From: Oscillospiraceae bacterium
GTDB lineage: Bacteria > Bacillota > Clostridia > Oscillospirales > Acutalibacteraceae
NCBI GenBank assembly: GCA_003514385.1
Contig: DOQR01000004.1
Location: 297,239 to 361,238 of the forward strand
DNA: 64,000 bases
Reading direction: 5' to 3'
Shown here piece by piece: positions 9,834-18,633 of this stretch. The translations under genes were made by a program, and so were the position numbers. Positions within the stretch are counted from its first letter, which is position 1, and each line of letters begins with the position of its first letter. The notes beneath the pieces were generated by a model, which did no database searches, was not told the origin of the DNA, and saw only the letters and a program-made list of their open reading frames with translations.

Positions 9834-9917
9834 ACTGCATCTCCTCTCATCAGTGTTACATCCGCAAGGTTATATCAGCAAACAAAAAATACCGCAGAGA
9901 GCCTGCGGTACTTTAAA

Positions 9918-10229
9918 TTACTCCTCAAACAAATCGAGTATCATCTCTTTCGGGCGCGCTCCGACGGCGCGGTTGACCAGCTCGCCGTCCTCAAACACGA
10001 GCAGAGTGGGTATACTCATAACATCGAACTTTGACGCGAGCTCCGGCTCTTCGTCGACATTGACCTTTCCGACCTTTTTGTCGGGATTCTCGGCGGCTAT
10101 CTCGTCAACTATCGGCGAGACCATGCGGCACGGGCCGCACCACGAAGCCCAAAAATCGAGCAGGACGGGTTTATCGCTCTGAAGCACTTCTTTATCAAAA
10201 TTATCTTTTGTAACAGTTATAACTGACAT
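9918..10229 (-). CDS. trxA: Thioredoxin
   Basis: Small cytoplasmic disulfide reductase, 103 residues, normal for the family. The active site WCGPC has catalytic cysteines C31 and C34, and the cis-proline loop SIPTLLVF and buried aspartate (LLDFWASW) are conserved. The ATG at 10229 is preferred over the upstream in-frame ATG at 10253 because the true family start is just before VITVTKDNF and an AGGAAG site lies upstream. No thioredoxin reductase gene is nearby. A candidate promoter lies at 10281-10309 and the leader can form a GCCGGA/TCCGGC hairpin. Confidence 0.96.
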   Translation of the reverse strand: MSVITVTKDNFDKEVLQSDKPVLLDFWASWCGPCRMVSPIVDEIAAENPDKKVGKVNVDEEPELASKFDVMSIPTLLVFEDGELVNRAVGARPKEMILDLFEE

Positions 10230-10280
10230 TTCATATTCTTCCTTTCTCTTCACTTCGCCGGATATCTTCCGGCATTATTT

Positions 10281-10309
10281 AGAATAACAGATTTTCAAAA
10301 AATATTCAA
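10281..10309 (-). promoter_or_regulatory. Candidate sigma-A promoter of trxA
   Basis: Minus strand TTGAAT (10304-10309), 17-bp spacer, TATTCT (10281-10286). Confidence 0.5.
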
Positions 10310-10380
10310 GCAAAGTGATGATTCGTTCACACAAGTTTAAAATATTGGGTGTACTATATAGCCTGTGAAAGGTCGATCAA

Positions 10381-10420
10381 TTGACTTTCAATGTGTATTC
10401 TGTTAATATCAGTATATAAT
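10381..10420 (+). promoter_or_regulatory. Promoter region of the family 2 glycoside hydrolase
   Basis: TTGACT (10381-10386) is followed at 17 bp by TAATAT (10404-10409); a second TATAAT lies at 10415-10420. The ribosome binding site GGGAGGT is 6 nt before the ATG at 10447. Confidence 0.7.
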
Positions 10421-10446
10421 AAGATCATCTTACGGGAGGTCATAAA

Positions 10447-12651
10447 ATGAGAAATATTATAAGGATAAACGACGGCTGGCTCTTCACGCTCGACGGGAAG
10501 ACCGAGACCGTCAATCTGCCGCACACATGGAACGCCTTTGACGGTCAGGACGGCACAAACGGATATCTTCGCACAAAGGCGACATATTCCAAAGAGCTGC
10601 CGAAATCGGACAAGAAAACGTTCCTCGAATGCCGAGGAGTCAACTCAAAGGCGGAAGTCAGAGTCAACAACGAGCTTGTCGCAGTCCACGAGGGCGGATA
10701 TTCCGCATTCAGAGTCGATATCTCCGACTACATCAGATACGGCTGCCGCGTTGACATAACCGCCGACAACTCGCCGGACGAGTCCGTCTACCCGACTATG
10801 GCGGACTTCACATTCTACGGCGGCGTTTATCGCGATGTCAATCTTATCGAAGTTCCGGACTGCAGATTCACCATGAACGACTACGGCTCGGACGGAATAT
10901 ACATCACCCCGCGCCGCGTCGGCGAGGACGGCTGGGAGCTGAGCATAAAGGCGCTTATAGACAATGCCGACTGCTCGCACAAGGCTCGCTTCACGCTCAT
11001 CGACGCCGACGGCAACGAGAAGGCTTCAACAATAGCGGATCTTCGCCCGATAATCAGCGCGAAGCTGCCCGTTGAAGACCCGGTGCTCTGGAACGGCAGG
11101 AAGAATCCGTATCTCTACACCGTCAGATGCGAGATTTTTGACAGCACAACACAAGAAGTCACGGACAACATCGATATCAGAACCGGACTCAGAGAATATC
11201 ATATCGACAGCCACAAGGGCTTCTTCTTAAACGGCGAGCACATCAAGCTCCAGGGCGTCTCCCGTCACCAGGACAGAGAGAACATGGGCAACGCCATAAC
11301 AGAGAAGCAGCACGCGGAGGACATCAAGATAATCCTCGATGTCGGCGCGAACTCGGTGCGCCTCGCCCACTATCAGCAGAACAGCTATTTCTATGATCTC
11401 TGCGACGAGAGCGGACTGCTCGTCTGGGCAGAAGTGCCGGTTATCTCCCGTTTCAGCCCCAAGCGCAACGAAAACGCGGAGCAGCAGCTCGTTGAGCTCA
11501 TCAAACAGAACTACAACCACCCGTCGATATTCTGCTGGGGCATCGAGAACGAAATCACAATAGCCGGAAGCGCAAGCAAGAAGCTTATAACATTCCTCAA
11601 GCATATGCACAAGGTTGCAAGACACCTTGACCCGACGAGATACACGACATGCGCCCAGCTGACCATGTGCCCGGTGAACTCACCGCTCAACCACATCACC
11701 GATATCATCGGCTACAACCACTATTACGGCTGGTACATGGGCTCGTGCGACGAGATAAACAACTGGCTCGACGAGTGGCACAGAGAGAACCCCGAGGGCA
11801 AGCTCTGCCTTTCAGAATACGGCGCCGAGGGTATAACAAAATACCACTCCGACTCCCCTGTCCAGGGCGACTACAGTGAAGACTATCAGGCTATCTACCA
11901 TGAGCACTATATCAAATCGATAAACGAGCGCGACTGGCTCTGGGGCTCATATGTCTGGAACATGTTCGACTTCGGCTCCGCATCGAGAAACGAGGGCGGC
12001 GTCAGAGGCAGAAACAACAAGGGTCTTGTGACATTCGACCGCAAGACGAAGAAAGACGCATTCTGGCTCTACAAGGCATACTGGAGCGACAAGAAGTTCG
12101 TTCACATCACCGGCGAAAGATACGTCAACAGACCCGCCGGAAAGAGCACAATAAAAGTCTACTCCAACTGCCCGGAGGTAACGCTCGAAGTAAACGGCAA
12201 GACCTACACGAAGAAAGCGGACAGAGTGTTCGTCTTCGACGATATAGATTTGAAGCTCGGCGAAAATGTTATCAAGGCGCGCGGCGGCAAGGTTCGCCCG
12301 TCGCACACGATAACGGTAAACGGCATCGAAAAAGCCACTGACGAATACAAAATGCCCGCAGAATACTCCTCATTCGTGCGCAACTGGTTCGTTGCGACGG
12401 ACGGCGAGGGCGACCCGAACAAGCTCTCGGTTGAGGACAGCATGGGTGAAGTTCTCAGCAACGGCGAGGTCAACAAGATAATCAAAAACGCCGCCGGAGA
12501 CTTTGCGGCAAAGGCTGTTTCAAGTCCCCTGCTCAAGCCCATCTACCCGGTGAAGGTCAAAACGATGATCAAGCTTGCCGGAAAGCTCGGCGTTGACGAA
12601 AAGATGCTCTCGCTCGCGGGCGGATTCCTGCAGACGATAGACAAAAACTGA
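10447..12651 (+). CDS. Glycoside hydrolase family 2 protein (beta-galactosidase/beta-glucuronidase type)
   Basis: Hydrolyses a beta-linked sugar, most likely a galactoside, in the cytoplasm; no signal peptide is present. The 734 residues follow the GH2 plan: N-terminal jelly-roll sugar-binding domain (NDGWLFTLDG, LPHTWNAFDGQDG), immunoglobulin-like domain, and TIM barrel with the KLQGVSRHQDRE strand. The acid/base glutamate is E369 in WGIENE and the nucleophile is E457 in LSEYGAE. After the barrel comes a second Ig-like domain (TIKVYSNCPEVTLEVNGK) and a roughly 110-residue C-terminal extension of unknown role. The gene stands alone under its own promoter, with a bidirectional terminator behind it. 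Galactoside versus glucuronide specificity cannot be decided by eye. Confidence 0.93.
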   Translation: MRNIIRINDGWLFTLDGKTETVNLPHTWNAFDGQDGTNGYLRTKATYSKELPKSDKKTFLECRGVNSKAEVRVNNELVAVHEGGYSAFRVDISDYIRYGCRVDITADNSPDESVYPTMADFTFYGGVYRDVNLIEVPDCRFTMNDYGSDGIYITPRRVGEDGWELSIKALIDNADCSHKARFTLIDADGNEKASTIADLRPIISAKLPVEDPVLWNGRKNPYLYTVRCEIFDSTTQEVTDNIDIRTGLREYHIDSHKGFFLNGEHIKLQGVSRHQDRENMGNAITEKQHAEDIKIILDVGANSVRLAHYQQNSYFYDLCDESGLLVWAEVPVISRFSPKRNENAEQQLVELIKQNYNHPSIFCWGIENEITIAGSASKKLITFLKHMHKVARHLDPTRYTTCAQLTMCPVNSPLNHITDIIGYNHYYGWYMGSCDEINNWLDEWHRENPEGKLCLSEYGAEGITKYHSDSPVQGDYSEDYQAIYHEHYIKSINERDWLWGSYVWNMFDFGSASRNEGGVRGRNNKGLVTFDRKTKKDAFWLYKAYWSDKKFVHITGERYVNRPAGKSTIKVYSNCPEVTLEVNGKTYTKKADRVFVFDDIDLKLGENVIKARGGKVRPSHTITVNGIEKATDEYKMPAEYSSFVRNWFVATDGEGDPNKLSVEDSMGEVLSNGEVNKIIKNAAGDFAAKAVSSPLLKPIYPVKVKTMIKLAGKLGVDEKMLSLAGGFLQTIDKN

Positions 12652-12660
12652 CAAGACGCA

Positions 12661-12698
12661 AAAATACCGCTGAAGATAAAACTTCAGCGGTATTTTTA
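12661..12698. terminator. Bidirectional terminator between the GH2 gene and the convergent membrane protein operon
   Basis: A 15-bp stem (12661-12675 with 12682-12696) around a 6-base loop, A-rich on the left and T-rich on the right, serves both converging transcripts. Confidence 0.9.
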
Positions 12699-12704
12699 TT
12701 TTGT

Positions 12705-12995
12705 TCAGTTATATTGGTCGGTGTCCTCGTTGAGATCCTCGTCGTCTGGATCGTCGGGGTCAATCGGCTTTGAGGCTTCATCATCAGGATTGTCGGAATT
12801 TTGCTTTCCCTTTCCCGAGACGCCGAATGCAGTTCCGCAGCAGAGCCCGATGCTGATGCCGAGACACATCCACATGGGGATATTATCCATTGCCACACCC
12901 ATCATAAGCCCGATTGCAAGACCCAGCGCAAGGCCTATACCGACGCTGCCTCCGCTTTTGCCGTCAAATGCTTTCTTGTTTTTGCTCTCTTTCAT
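12705..12995 (-). CDS. Small two-helix membrane protein with acidic tail (unknown)
   Basis: No family recognised. The 96 residues contain a basic N-terminus, a glycine-rich hairpin of two membrane helices (about residues 18-36 and 41-58, with GxxxG-like spacing), and a strongly acidic C-terminus (DPDDPDDEDLNEDTD). Its ATG overlaps the TGA of the upstream membrane protein gene (ATGA), so the pair is translationally coupled and likely works together. The GLALGLAIGLMMG pattern is common in small clostridial membrane proteins and does not indicate a function. Confidence 0.75.
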   Translation of the reverse strand: MKESKNKKAFDGKSGGSVGIGLALGLAIGLMMGVAMDNIPMWMCLGISIGLCCGTAFGVSGKGKQNSDNPDDEASKPIDPDDPDDEDLNEDTDQYN

Positions 12996-13897
12996 CAGAC
13001 GGTCGCCGCCTCTTTTGCCGGAGCTTTTTCGGCTTTCTTCACGGGGAAGATGTTGGTGAAGTTGAGCAGGAAGAGCAGGACATATGCCGCCTGCATCGGG
13101 ATGTTCTCAATAATTGCGCTCTTGCCGACAGTCAGCAGGAGAACGAGCATTGTGAGAAGTATCGCGCAGAAAACTATAAGACCGACCATGAAGCGACCCT
13201 TGAGCTCTCTGGCTTTATTTATAAGCAGGAGCACCATGGGAGCGGCGCAGCAGAACGCGAACAGAAGCGCGCCCGTCCAATGCGCCATGCAGCGCGGAGA
13301 ATCAAGATGCATCTCCTCGCCCATCGACGGGCAATTTATAGTAACATAAATTGCGGCGCTGCCGATCGAGCCGAGAATAACGCCCGCTCGGCTGTGATAG
13401 CCGAACTTGCGATAGGCATAGAGCGTGTTGGTGAACACGGTTGCCGACGCTATAACGCCCCAGCCTCTAAAATGCCACGGGAAGTCGAGACCTATCATGC
13501 TCGCAGTTATGAACTTCACCTTTTCAATGAAAGGCTGATCGCCGAAGAAGCCGTACCATGTGACATAGACGCAGCCGAAAATAACGCCGAAGAGGCAGAA
13601 CATTTTCAGCGCCTTGCCGGGCTCCTTGCCGTAGAGCAGGACTTTTATGTAGACGATGAACATTGCAAGGCAGATGCACGAGACTGCGACCCAGATGGGA
13701 TAGAGCCACTCGTGACCCATCATACCGCTGATGTTGGCATGGGTGATGCCGTCGACGGTACGTTCTTCTACCGTTGCGTAGTTGACGAGCACTATCTTGC
13801 GCATGAACGCTATCATCCACACCGCATAGGCGGCGATAATGGCAATCCACATTGCGGCATACGCCTTAAAGCTCGGCTGTTTTTTCACTTTTGACAT
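12995..13897 (-). CDS. Polytopic membrane protein, about seven helices (unknown)
   Basis: A 300-residue integral membrane protein with roughly seven hydrophobic segments, a short basic N-terminus and a cytoplasmic Lys/Ala-rich C-terminus (KKAEKAPAKEAA). A conserved-looking loop contains HEWLYPIW near residue 62 and DFPWHFRGWG near residue 138; paired histidines and tryptophans in loops might bind a metal or cofactor, but this is speculation. Not assigned to a named family. It is the first gene of a two-gene operon. Its ribosome binding site (AAGGGG, 8 nt before the ATG) sits just outside a 156-bp element with inverted termini that forms the 5' untranslated region. Confidence 0.8.
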   Translation of the reverse strand: MSKVKKQPSFKAYAAMWIAIIAAYAVWMIAFMRKIVLVNYATVEERTVDGITHANISGMMGHEWLYPIWVAVSCICLAMFIVYIKVLLYGKEPGKALKMFCLFGVIFGCVYVTWYGFFGDQPFIEKVKFITASMIGLDFPWHFRGWGVIASATVFTNTLYAYRKFGYHSRAGVILGSIGSAAIYVTINCPSMGEEMHLDSPRCMAHWTGALLFAFCCAAPMVLLLINKARELKGRFMVGLIVFCAILLTMLVLLLTVGKSAIIENIPMQAAYVLLFLLNFTNIFPVKKAEKAPAKEAATV

Positions 13898-13912
13898 TGT
13901 TACACCCCTTGT

Positions 13913-14068
13913 TACCCTGCAACACCTAAAACTTTACAAGCCTTGCGTCGTCTGATTGCGTTTAACTGCGTCTTCAAACTTGACAGGCGGCAGCCTGCCT
14001 GCGTTTTCATCCTTGTTTAACACAATCATACTTGCAACCAGATGTAAACTTTTAGATGTTGCAGGGTA
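13913..14068 (-). repeat. 156-bp element with 25-bp imperfect inverted termini (MITE-like or structured 5' leader)
   Basis: The left arm (13913-13937) and right arm (14044-14068) are inverted copies differing at two positions; the outermost 12 bp (TACCCTGCAACA) are identical. Both ends finish in TA, as would a TA target duplication of a Tc/mariner or IS630-type MITE. The interior has a second hairpin around 13984-14004 (CAGGC...GCCTG). It encodes no protein. If transcribed from upstream, the arms would close into a single long helix directly before the ribosome binding site of the membrane protein gene, so a regulatory leader is the alternative. Confidence 0.7.
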
Positions 14069-14126
14069 CTTCGATAAAATTTTATCGTTTTAATTATAAC
14101 TGCTTTGGGGAATGTTTGTCAACAGT

Positions 14127-15293
14127 TTATTCTTTGTCCATAATATAAGATACTTCTTTATAGGGTTTGCCGTCTTTGAAATAGATTCGCGGAACGCGGC
14201 GGGCAACGCCGCAGACGAACTCATAGTTGAAGCTCGCCGACATATCGCCTATCTCCTCGGCGCTAATCGTGCAGCCGTTGTCGCTGCCCATGAGAATGAC
14301 CTCGTCCTCGATATTCAGCTCGCCCTCGATATCGGTCACATCTATCATGAACTGATCCATGCACACTCTGCCGATTATCGGCGCGAACTGACCGTTGACT
14401 ATCACTCTGCCCTTTGAAGAGAGGGCGCGCGGATAACCGTCGGCATAGCCCACGGGGATAGTCGCGATACGGGTCTCCCTGTGAGTCACAAAAGTGTGGC
14501 CGTAGCTGACTCCGCAGCCGGCAGGGACAGTTTTGAGATTGACTATCTTTGTACGAAGCTCCATTGCGGGAATGAGATCAACGCTCGATTTGTCGACCTC
14601 TTCCGATGGATAGAGCCCGTAGAGCGAGATTCCGAAACGCACCATATCATAGTGCTTTTCGAGTTCTTCGACTGCCGCCGAGTTGCTCAGATGCTTTATC
14701 GGTATATTTATACCAGCCTTTTCGAGCTTATCTATAAACAGATCGAAGCGCTCCGACTGGAGAAACGCCGTTGTTTTCACGAGCTCATCGGCGCGGGCGT
14801 AGTGGCTGAAAATGCCCTCGAGAACGAGATTCGGGAGCTTGACTATCTTCTTTATCTGCTCGACGCTCTCGTCATTGTCCTGAAAGCCGACACGCGACAT
14901 ACCGGTGTCGAGTCCGATATGGAACCGAACTTTCTTTCCGAGAGCAACCGCCCTATCCGACAGGCGCTTTGCCATATCATAGGTATAGATATTCTGCGTT
15001 ATATCATAGTTTATCAGCAAATCGTCCTGCGAGGGCGAAGTATAACCGAGAATGAGAATCGGCTTTTTTATACCTGCGCGGCGAAGCTCGACCGCCTCTT
15101 CAATGACGGCGACGCCGAAATAATCGACCTCGCTCTCAAGCTGATGCGCAAGCTCGACCGCGCCGTGACCGTAGCCGTCAGCTTTGATAACCGCGAGGAC
15201 TTTTGTACCCTCGGGTATGCGGCGCTTGCACTCACCGAGATTGTGAAGAATCGCATCTATATCTATCCTTGCATATATACGATGATACTGCAT
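14127..15293 (-). CDS. alr: Alanine racemase
   Basis: PLP enzyme interconverting L- and D-alanine, normally supplying D-alanine for peptidoglycan. The 388 residues have the N-terminal TIM barrel with the cofactor lysine K37 in VIKADGYGHG, and the C-terminal beta domain with catalytic Y264 in CGVSYGHT; R134 in TGMSRVGF matches the arginine contacting the PLP ring region. It is the last gene of the seven-gene operon that begins with the D-amino acid transaminase, 17 bases after pxpA. In this setting it may supply or consume D-alanine for the transaminase rather than only serve cell-wall synthesis; whether a second alr exists elsewhere is unknown. Confidence 0.96.
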   Translation of the reverse strand: MQYHRIYARIDIDAILHNLGECKRRIPEGTKVLAVIKADGYGHGAVELAHQLESEVDYFGVAVIEEAVELRRAGIKKPILILGYTSPSQDDLLINYDITQNIYTYDMAKRLSDRAVALGKKVRFHIGLDTGMSRVGFQDNDESVEQIKKIVKLPNLVLEGIFSHYARADELVKTTAFLQSERFDLFIDKLEKAGINIPIKHLSNSAAVEELEKHYDMVRFGISLYGLYPSEEVDKSSVDLIPAMELRTKIVNLKTVPAGCGVSYGHTFVTHRETRIATIPVGYADGYPRALSSKGRVIVNGQFAPIIGRVCMDQFMIDVTDIEGELNIEDEVILMGSDNGCTISAEEIGDMSASFNYEFVCGVARRVPRIYFKDGKPYKEVSYIMDKE

Positions 15294-15310
15294 CGTTATC
15301 GCTTCCTTTG

Positions 15311-16078
15311 TCAGATTATTTGGGCAAGCGGAGCGGTTTCAATACCGTTTGCGTTGAGCTCCGCTTTTATACGCTTTGCAAATTCGACCGCTTTAACTCC
15401 GTCGCCGTGAAGACATATCGAATCGGGCTTCAATTCGATTATTTTGCCATTTATCGACTCAACCGTGCCGTTTTTAACCATACCGATAACGCGGCTGACC
15501 GCCTCGTCCTCGTCAGTTATGACTGCGCCCGGCTTGCCTCTTGCGACAAGCGAGCCGTCATCCTCGTAGGCTCTGTCCGCAAAAACCTCGCTCGCAGCTC
15601 TGAGTCCGATTTTCTTCGCCTCACTCATCATCTTGCTGCCAGAGAGGCAGAGAAGAATGAGCTCGGGGTCGATTTCATAGACAGCCTCGCAAATGGCGGC
15701 GGCAAGAGTCTCGTCCTTGCCCGCCATATTATAGAGCGCACCGTGGGGCTTAACATGGGCAAGGCGGCATCCGGCAGCCTTGCAAAACGCGGAGAGCGCG
15801 CCTATCTGGTACTGGACGAACGCCTTTGCCTCGGCGGGCGAAACATTCATATTTCTTCTGCCGAAGCCGACAAGATCGGGAAATCCCGGATGCGCGCCGA
15901 CCGCGACGCCGTTGTCGCGCGCGAGGGCGACGGTCTTCTGCATCACGAGCGGATCGGACGCATGGAAACCGCAGGCTATGTTGGCGGACGAAATATATTT
16001 TATGACCTCATCATCGAGCCCCAGCTTATAGTTGCCGAAGCTCTCGCCGAGGTCGCAGTTAAGATCTATTTTGTGCAT
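15311..16078 (-). CDS. pxpA: 5-oxoprolinase subunit PxpA (LamB/YcsF family)
   Basis: Subunit of the ATP-dependent 5-oxoprolinase PxpABC, which opens 5-oxoproline to glutamate. The 255 residues show the family signature [11 protein letters not shown] at the start, [20 protein letters not shown] and [11 protein letters not shown], rich in His/Asp for a polysaccharide-deacetylase-like barrel. The ATG at 16078 is chosen: the upstream in-frame TTG at 16096 would overlap the AGGGGGT ribosome binding site and the preceding gene. It lies 14 bases after the DUF1445 gene and 17 before alr. PxpB and PxpC are encoded upstream in the same operon, so the complete enzyme is present. Confidence 0.94.
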   Translation of the reverse strand: MHKIDLNCDLGESFGNYKLGLDDEVIKYISSANIACGFHASDPLVMQKTVALARDNGVAVGAHPGFPDLVGFGRRNMNVSPAEAKAFVQYQIGALSAFCKAAGCRLAHVKPHGALYNMAGKDETLAAAICEAVYEIDPELILLCLSGSKMMSEAKKIGLRAASEVFADRAYEDDGSLVARGKPGAVITDEDEAVSRVIGMVKNGTVESINGKIIELKPDSICLHGDGVKAVEFAKRIKAELNANGIETAPLAQII

Positions 16079-16092
16079 ATCCGTACCCCCTG

Positions 16093-16878
16093 TCAATATT
16101 TAAGCTCGACATTTTTGACATCGGTTATGAGCATATGCCCAGGCGAATGAGTTATCGCGATGGGCGGTTTCGTGCTCATCAGAGCCGACTGCGGAGTGAC
16201 GCCGCACGGCCAGAATACAGGCACTTCGCCGGGATTTATAGTAACCGCATCGCCGAAATCGGGCTTTGAGATATCTTTGATACCGATAACGGACGGGTCG
16301 CCGATATGAATCGGAGCGCCGTGGACTTTCGGCATGGCGGCGGTCGCCGCGACGGCGGTGACTATCTTGTCATAGGGCAGAGGGCGCATGCTGACGACCA
16401 TTTTTCCGTGGAAAATTCCGGCGGGCTCGCACTCGATATTTGTAAGATACATCGGAACATTCCTGCCCTCTTCGATATGCCTAATCGGCACATTTGCAGC
16501 TATCAGCTCCGACTCGAAAGAGAAGCTGCACCCGATAAGAAAGCTCACAAAATCATCGCGCCAAAGATGCTCGACACTCGTATATTCGCCGGTCATAACG
16601 CCGTTTTCATAGACCCTGTATTTCGGGATATCGTTTGCGATATCCGCGCCGGGGGCTATTTTTTTCAAAAAGCGCGAGCCGACATCGCTGACTTCGAGTA
16701 TCGGGCACGGGCGCGGGTTGCGCTGGGCGAAAAGTAGGAAGTCATAAGCGAGATCCTTTGGCAGAACGCAGAGGTTCGCCTGAGCATATCCCGCACACAT
16801 GCCTGAAGTGTTACAGGTTATTTTGCCCTCTCTTATAAGCCGCCTTACATCGCGCGGACTCATCGAAGAATAGTCCAT
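16093..16878 (-). CDS. DUF1445 putative hydro-lyase (YcsI family; D-glutamate cyclase N-terminal-half homologue)
   Basis: A 261-residue cytosolic protein of the DUF1445/YcsI family. Typical segments are [36 protein letters not shown] RNVPMYLTN and FWPCGVTPQ near the C-terminus. In vertebrates this domain is fused to DUF4392 in the mitochondrial D-glutamate cyclase DGLUCY, which dehydrates D-glutamate to 5-oxo-D-proline. Here the DUF4392 partner is a separate gene in the same operon. In Bacillus, ycsI also lies among the pxp genes. The start ATG at 16878 has GGAGG 8 nt upstream; a TTG at 16893 lies inside that site. The cyclase role is inference from the domain pairing. Confidence 0.9.
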   Translation of the reverse strand: MDYSSMSPRDVRRLIREGKITCNTSGMCAGYAQANLCVLPKDLAYDFLLFAQRNPRPCPILEVSDVGSRFLKKIAPGADIANDIPKYRVYENGVMTGEYTSVEHLWRDDFVSFLIGCSFSFESELIAANVPIRHIEEGRNVPMYLTNIECEPAGIFHGKMVVSMRPLPYDKIVTAVAATAAMPKVHGAPIHIGDPSVIGIKDISKPDFGDAVTINPGEVPVFWPCGVTPQSALMSTKPPIAITHSPGHMLITDVKNVELKY

Positions 16879-16893
16879 TTTATCTGCCTCCAA

Positions 16894-17880
16894 TCAGAAA
16901 CCGGATATAGAGGTATCCGCTCTGAGAATCTTATACTGTAGTTTTTTGAGAAGCTTATTGTCTTGTTTTATACGCTTGACGGCATACTGGAGATCGACCT
17001 TTTCAAAGCGCAGGCTGCCGCCCGGACGAAGCTGAGCGAGCAGGGGCAAATCAGAAGTAATGACCGTGGCTATCTTTGCATAGCCGCCGGTAGTCTGTCT
17101 GTCCGCCATCATGATTATCGGCTTACCGGAGGACGGAATCTGAACTGAACCCGCAACGATGCCGTCCGAAATAATATCGACGCCGTCAACGCTCTCGACC
17201 GGCGTGCCGTCGAGCTTTATGCCCATTCTGTCGGAGTCGCCGGTGACGGAATAAGTTTCGGAATAAAAGATATTTTTGCCCTTGTCGGAGAAATAATCAT
17301 CCTGCGGGCCGGGTATAACATGGACGGTAACTGTGCCGTCTTTTTGTTTCTCGGGCTCGAAAACTCGGGAAGTCATGCCGTAGAGATCACTCTGCGGATA
17401 TCTGAGCGGCAGAACATCGCCGGATTTCAGCTTTCTGCCCTCGAAGCCGCCGACTTTGCATTTAAGATTCGTTGACATACTGCCCATAACGGGCGCGATA
17501 TCAAAGCCGCCCGCCACGGCGAGATAGCCGCGAAGTCCGCTCCTGGCGCTCCCGCAATCGAGAACATCGCCCTTTTTGACGCGCACGGCGCAATTCATCG
17601 GAAACTCGGTAACTTCGCCCGTCTCGGAATCGGTCACGGTGGGAGCAAACTCGGCTCCGGTTATCGCAATCACATTGTCCTCATCAAAATAAGCTTTAAC
17701 GCCGAGCAGGGTCATTTCGAGCACGCCATCCGACTCGCCATTATCGAGCAGGATATTGGCGGCTCGGGCGGCAAACTGATCCATTGCGCCGCCCTGCTGG
17801 AATCCCGACGCCATATAGCCGCGGCGTCCGAGATCCTGAACGGTGGTGAGCATACCGGGAGAGATTATATGCATACTCAT
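16894..17880 (-). CDS. pxpC: 5-oxoprolinase subunit PxpC (biotin-dependent carboxyltransferase family, KipA)
   Basis: Second catalytic partner of PxpABC, 328 residues with the allophanate-hydrolase subunit 2 fold. Diagnostic segments are TTVQDLGRRGYMASGFQQGGAMD near the N-terminus (written in parts: TVQDLGRRGY and GGAMD), the LEMTLLG strand, and SDRMGIKLDG around residue 222. It pairs with PxpB, whose TGA ends one base upstream of the PxpC start region, so the two are translationally coupled. In Bacillus the homologue KipA was first described with the kinase inhibitor KipI; the oxoprolinase role is the better supported one given pxpA next door. Confidence 0.93.
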   Translation of the reverse strand: MSMHIISPGMLTTVQDLGRRGYMASGFQQGGAMDQFAARAANILLDNGESDGVLEMTLLGVKAYFDEDNVIAITGAEFAPTVTDSETGEVTEFPMNCAVRVKKGDVLDCGSARSGLRGYLAVAGGFDIAPVMGSMSTNLKCKVGGFEGRKLKSGDVLPLRYPQSDLYGMTSRVFEPEKQKDGTVTVHVIPGPQDDYFSDKGKNIFYSETYSVTGDSDRMGIKLDGTPVESVDGVDIISDGIVAGSVQIPSSGKPIIMMADRQTTGGYAKIATVITSDLPLLAQLRPGGSLRFEKVDLQYAVKRIKQDNKLLKKLQYKILRADTSISGF

Positions 17881-17881
17881 A

Positions 17882-18613
17882 TCATTTGCCCTCCCCGGTC
17901 GTTATTCTGCACTCATATTCGTTGCGGCTGACGAGCTCCTCGATGCGGCGATACTCCTGTTCATCGACGGCGAAGAAGCGTATATAGTCGCCTGCGCGAT
18001 AGAGTATCGGCTCCGCGCGGGTCGGGTCGTAGGGCTTAACGGGCGTTCTGCCGATAAGCTGCCAGCCGCCCGGAGACGCGAGCGGATATATTCCGGTCTG
18101 CTCGCCGCCTATGCCGACGGAGCCCGCAGGAATACTTGTTCGCGGGTTTGGCAGGCGCGGAGTGTGCAGGCGTTTGTCCATATCGCCGAGATAGGCAAAG
18201 CCGGGCAGGAATCCGAGCATGAAGATAAGATAATCTCTGCCCGTGTGTATATCTATGACCTCCTGCTCGGTGAGCCCGGCATGGGACGCGACAAAGGCTA
18301 TATCCTCGCCGAACTCGCCGCCGTAGCAGACGGGGATATTGAAAACTCTCTTCTCCCCGCCCGACACCTGATCGAGCGATTTTATACGCTTTTTGAGCTT
18401 CTTTATCAAAGCCTCGCAGCCCGTCTGCAAGGGATCGTAGCAGACGAGCAGGGAGCGGAATGTAGGAATACATTCCGTCACCCCACGTATCGGCTTACGG
18501 GACAGCGAGTCAGACAGGCCGCGTATTTTTTTATTTATCTCGGGGTCTATAGTCCTGCCGAATTCAACATTGACCGCCGAATCTCCAGCCGGAAGAAACA
18601 GCGTTTCGTTCAT
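17882..18613 (-). CDS. pxpB: 5-oxoprolinase subunit PxpB (allophanate hydrolase subunit 1 family, KipI)
   Basis: A 243-residue subunit of PxpABC. Family marks are the N-terminal GDSAVNVEFG, the C-terminal cyclophilin-like half with GFLPGFAYLG, PRTSIPAGSVGIGG, TGIYPLASPGGWQLIGRTP, and the DPTRAEP/GDYIRFF tail. Upstream and downstream genes are 20 bases and 1 base away. A role as inhibitor of a sporulation kinase, as for KipI in Bacillus, is possible in a spore former but is not supported by context here: no kipR-type regulator or kinase gene is adjacent. Confidence 0.94.
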   Translation of the reverse strand: MNETLFLPAGDSAVNVEFGRTIDPEINKKIRGLSDSLSRKPIRGVTECIPTFRSLLVCYDPLQTGCEALIKKLKKRIKSLDQVSGGEKRVFNIPVCYGGEFGEDIAFVASHAGLTEQEVIDIHTGRDYLIFMLGFLPGFAYLGDMDKRLHTPRLPNPRTSIPAGSVGIGGEQTGIYPLASPGGWQLIGRTPVKPYDPTRAEPILYRAGDYIRFFAVDEQEYRRIEELVSRNEYECRITTGEGK

Positions 18614-18633
18614 AGCTTTTTACCCCTTTTTGG

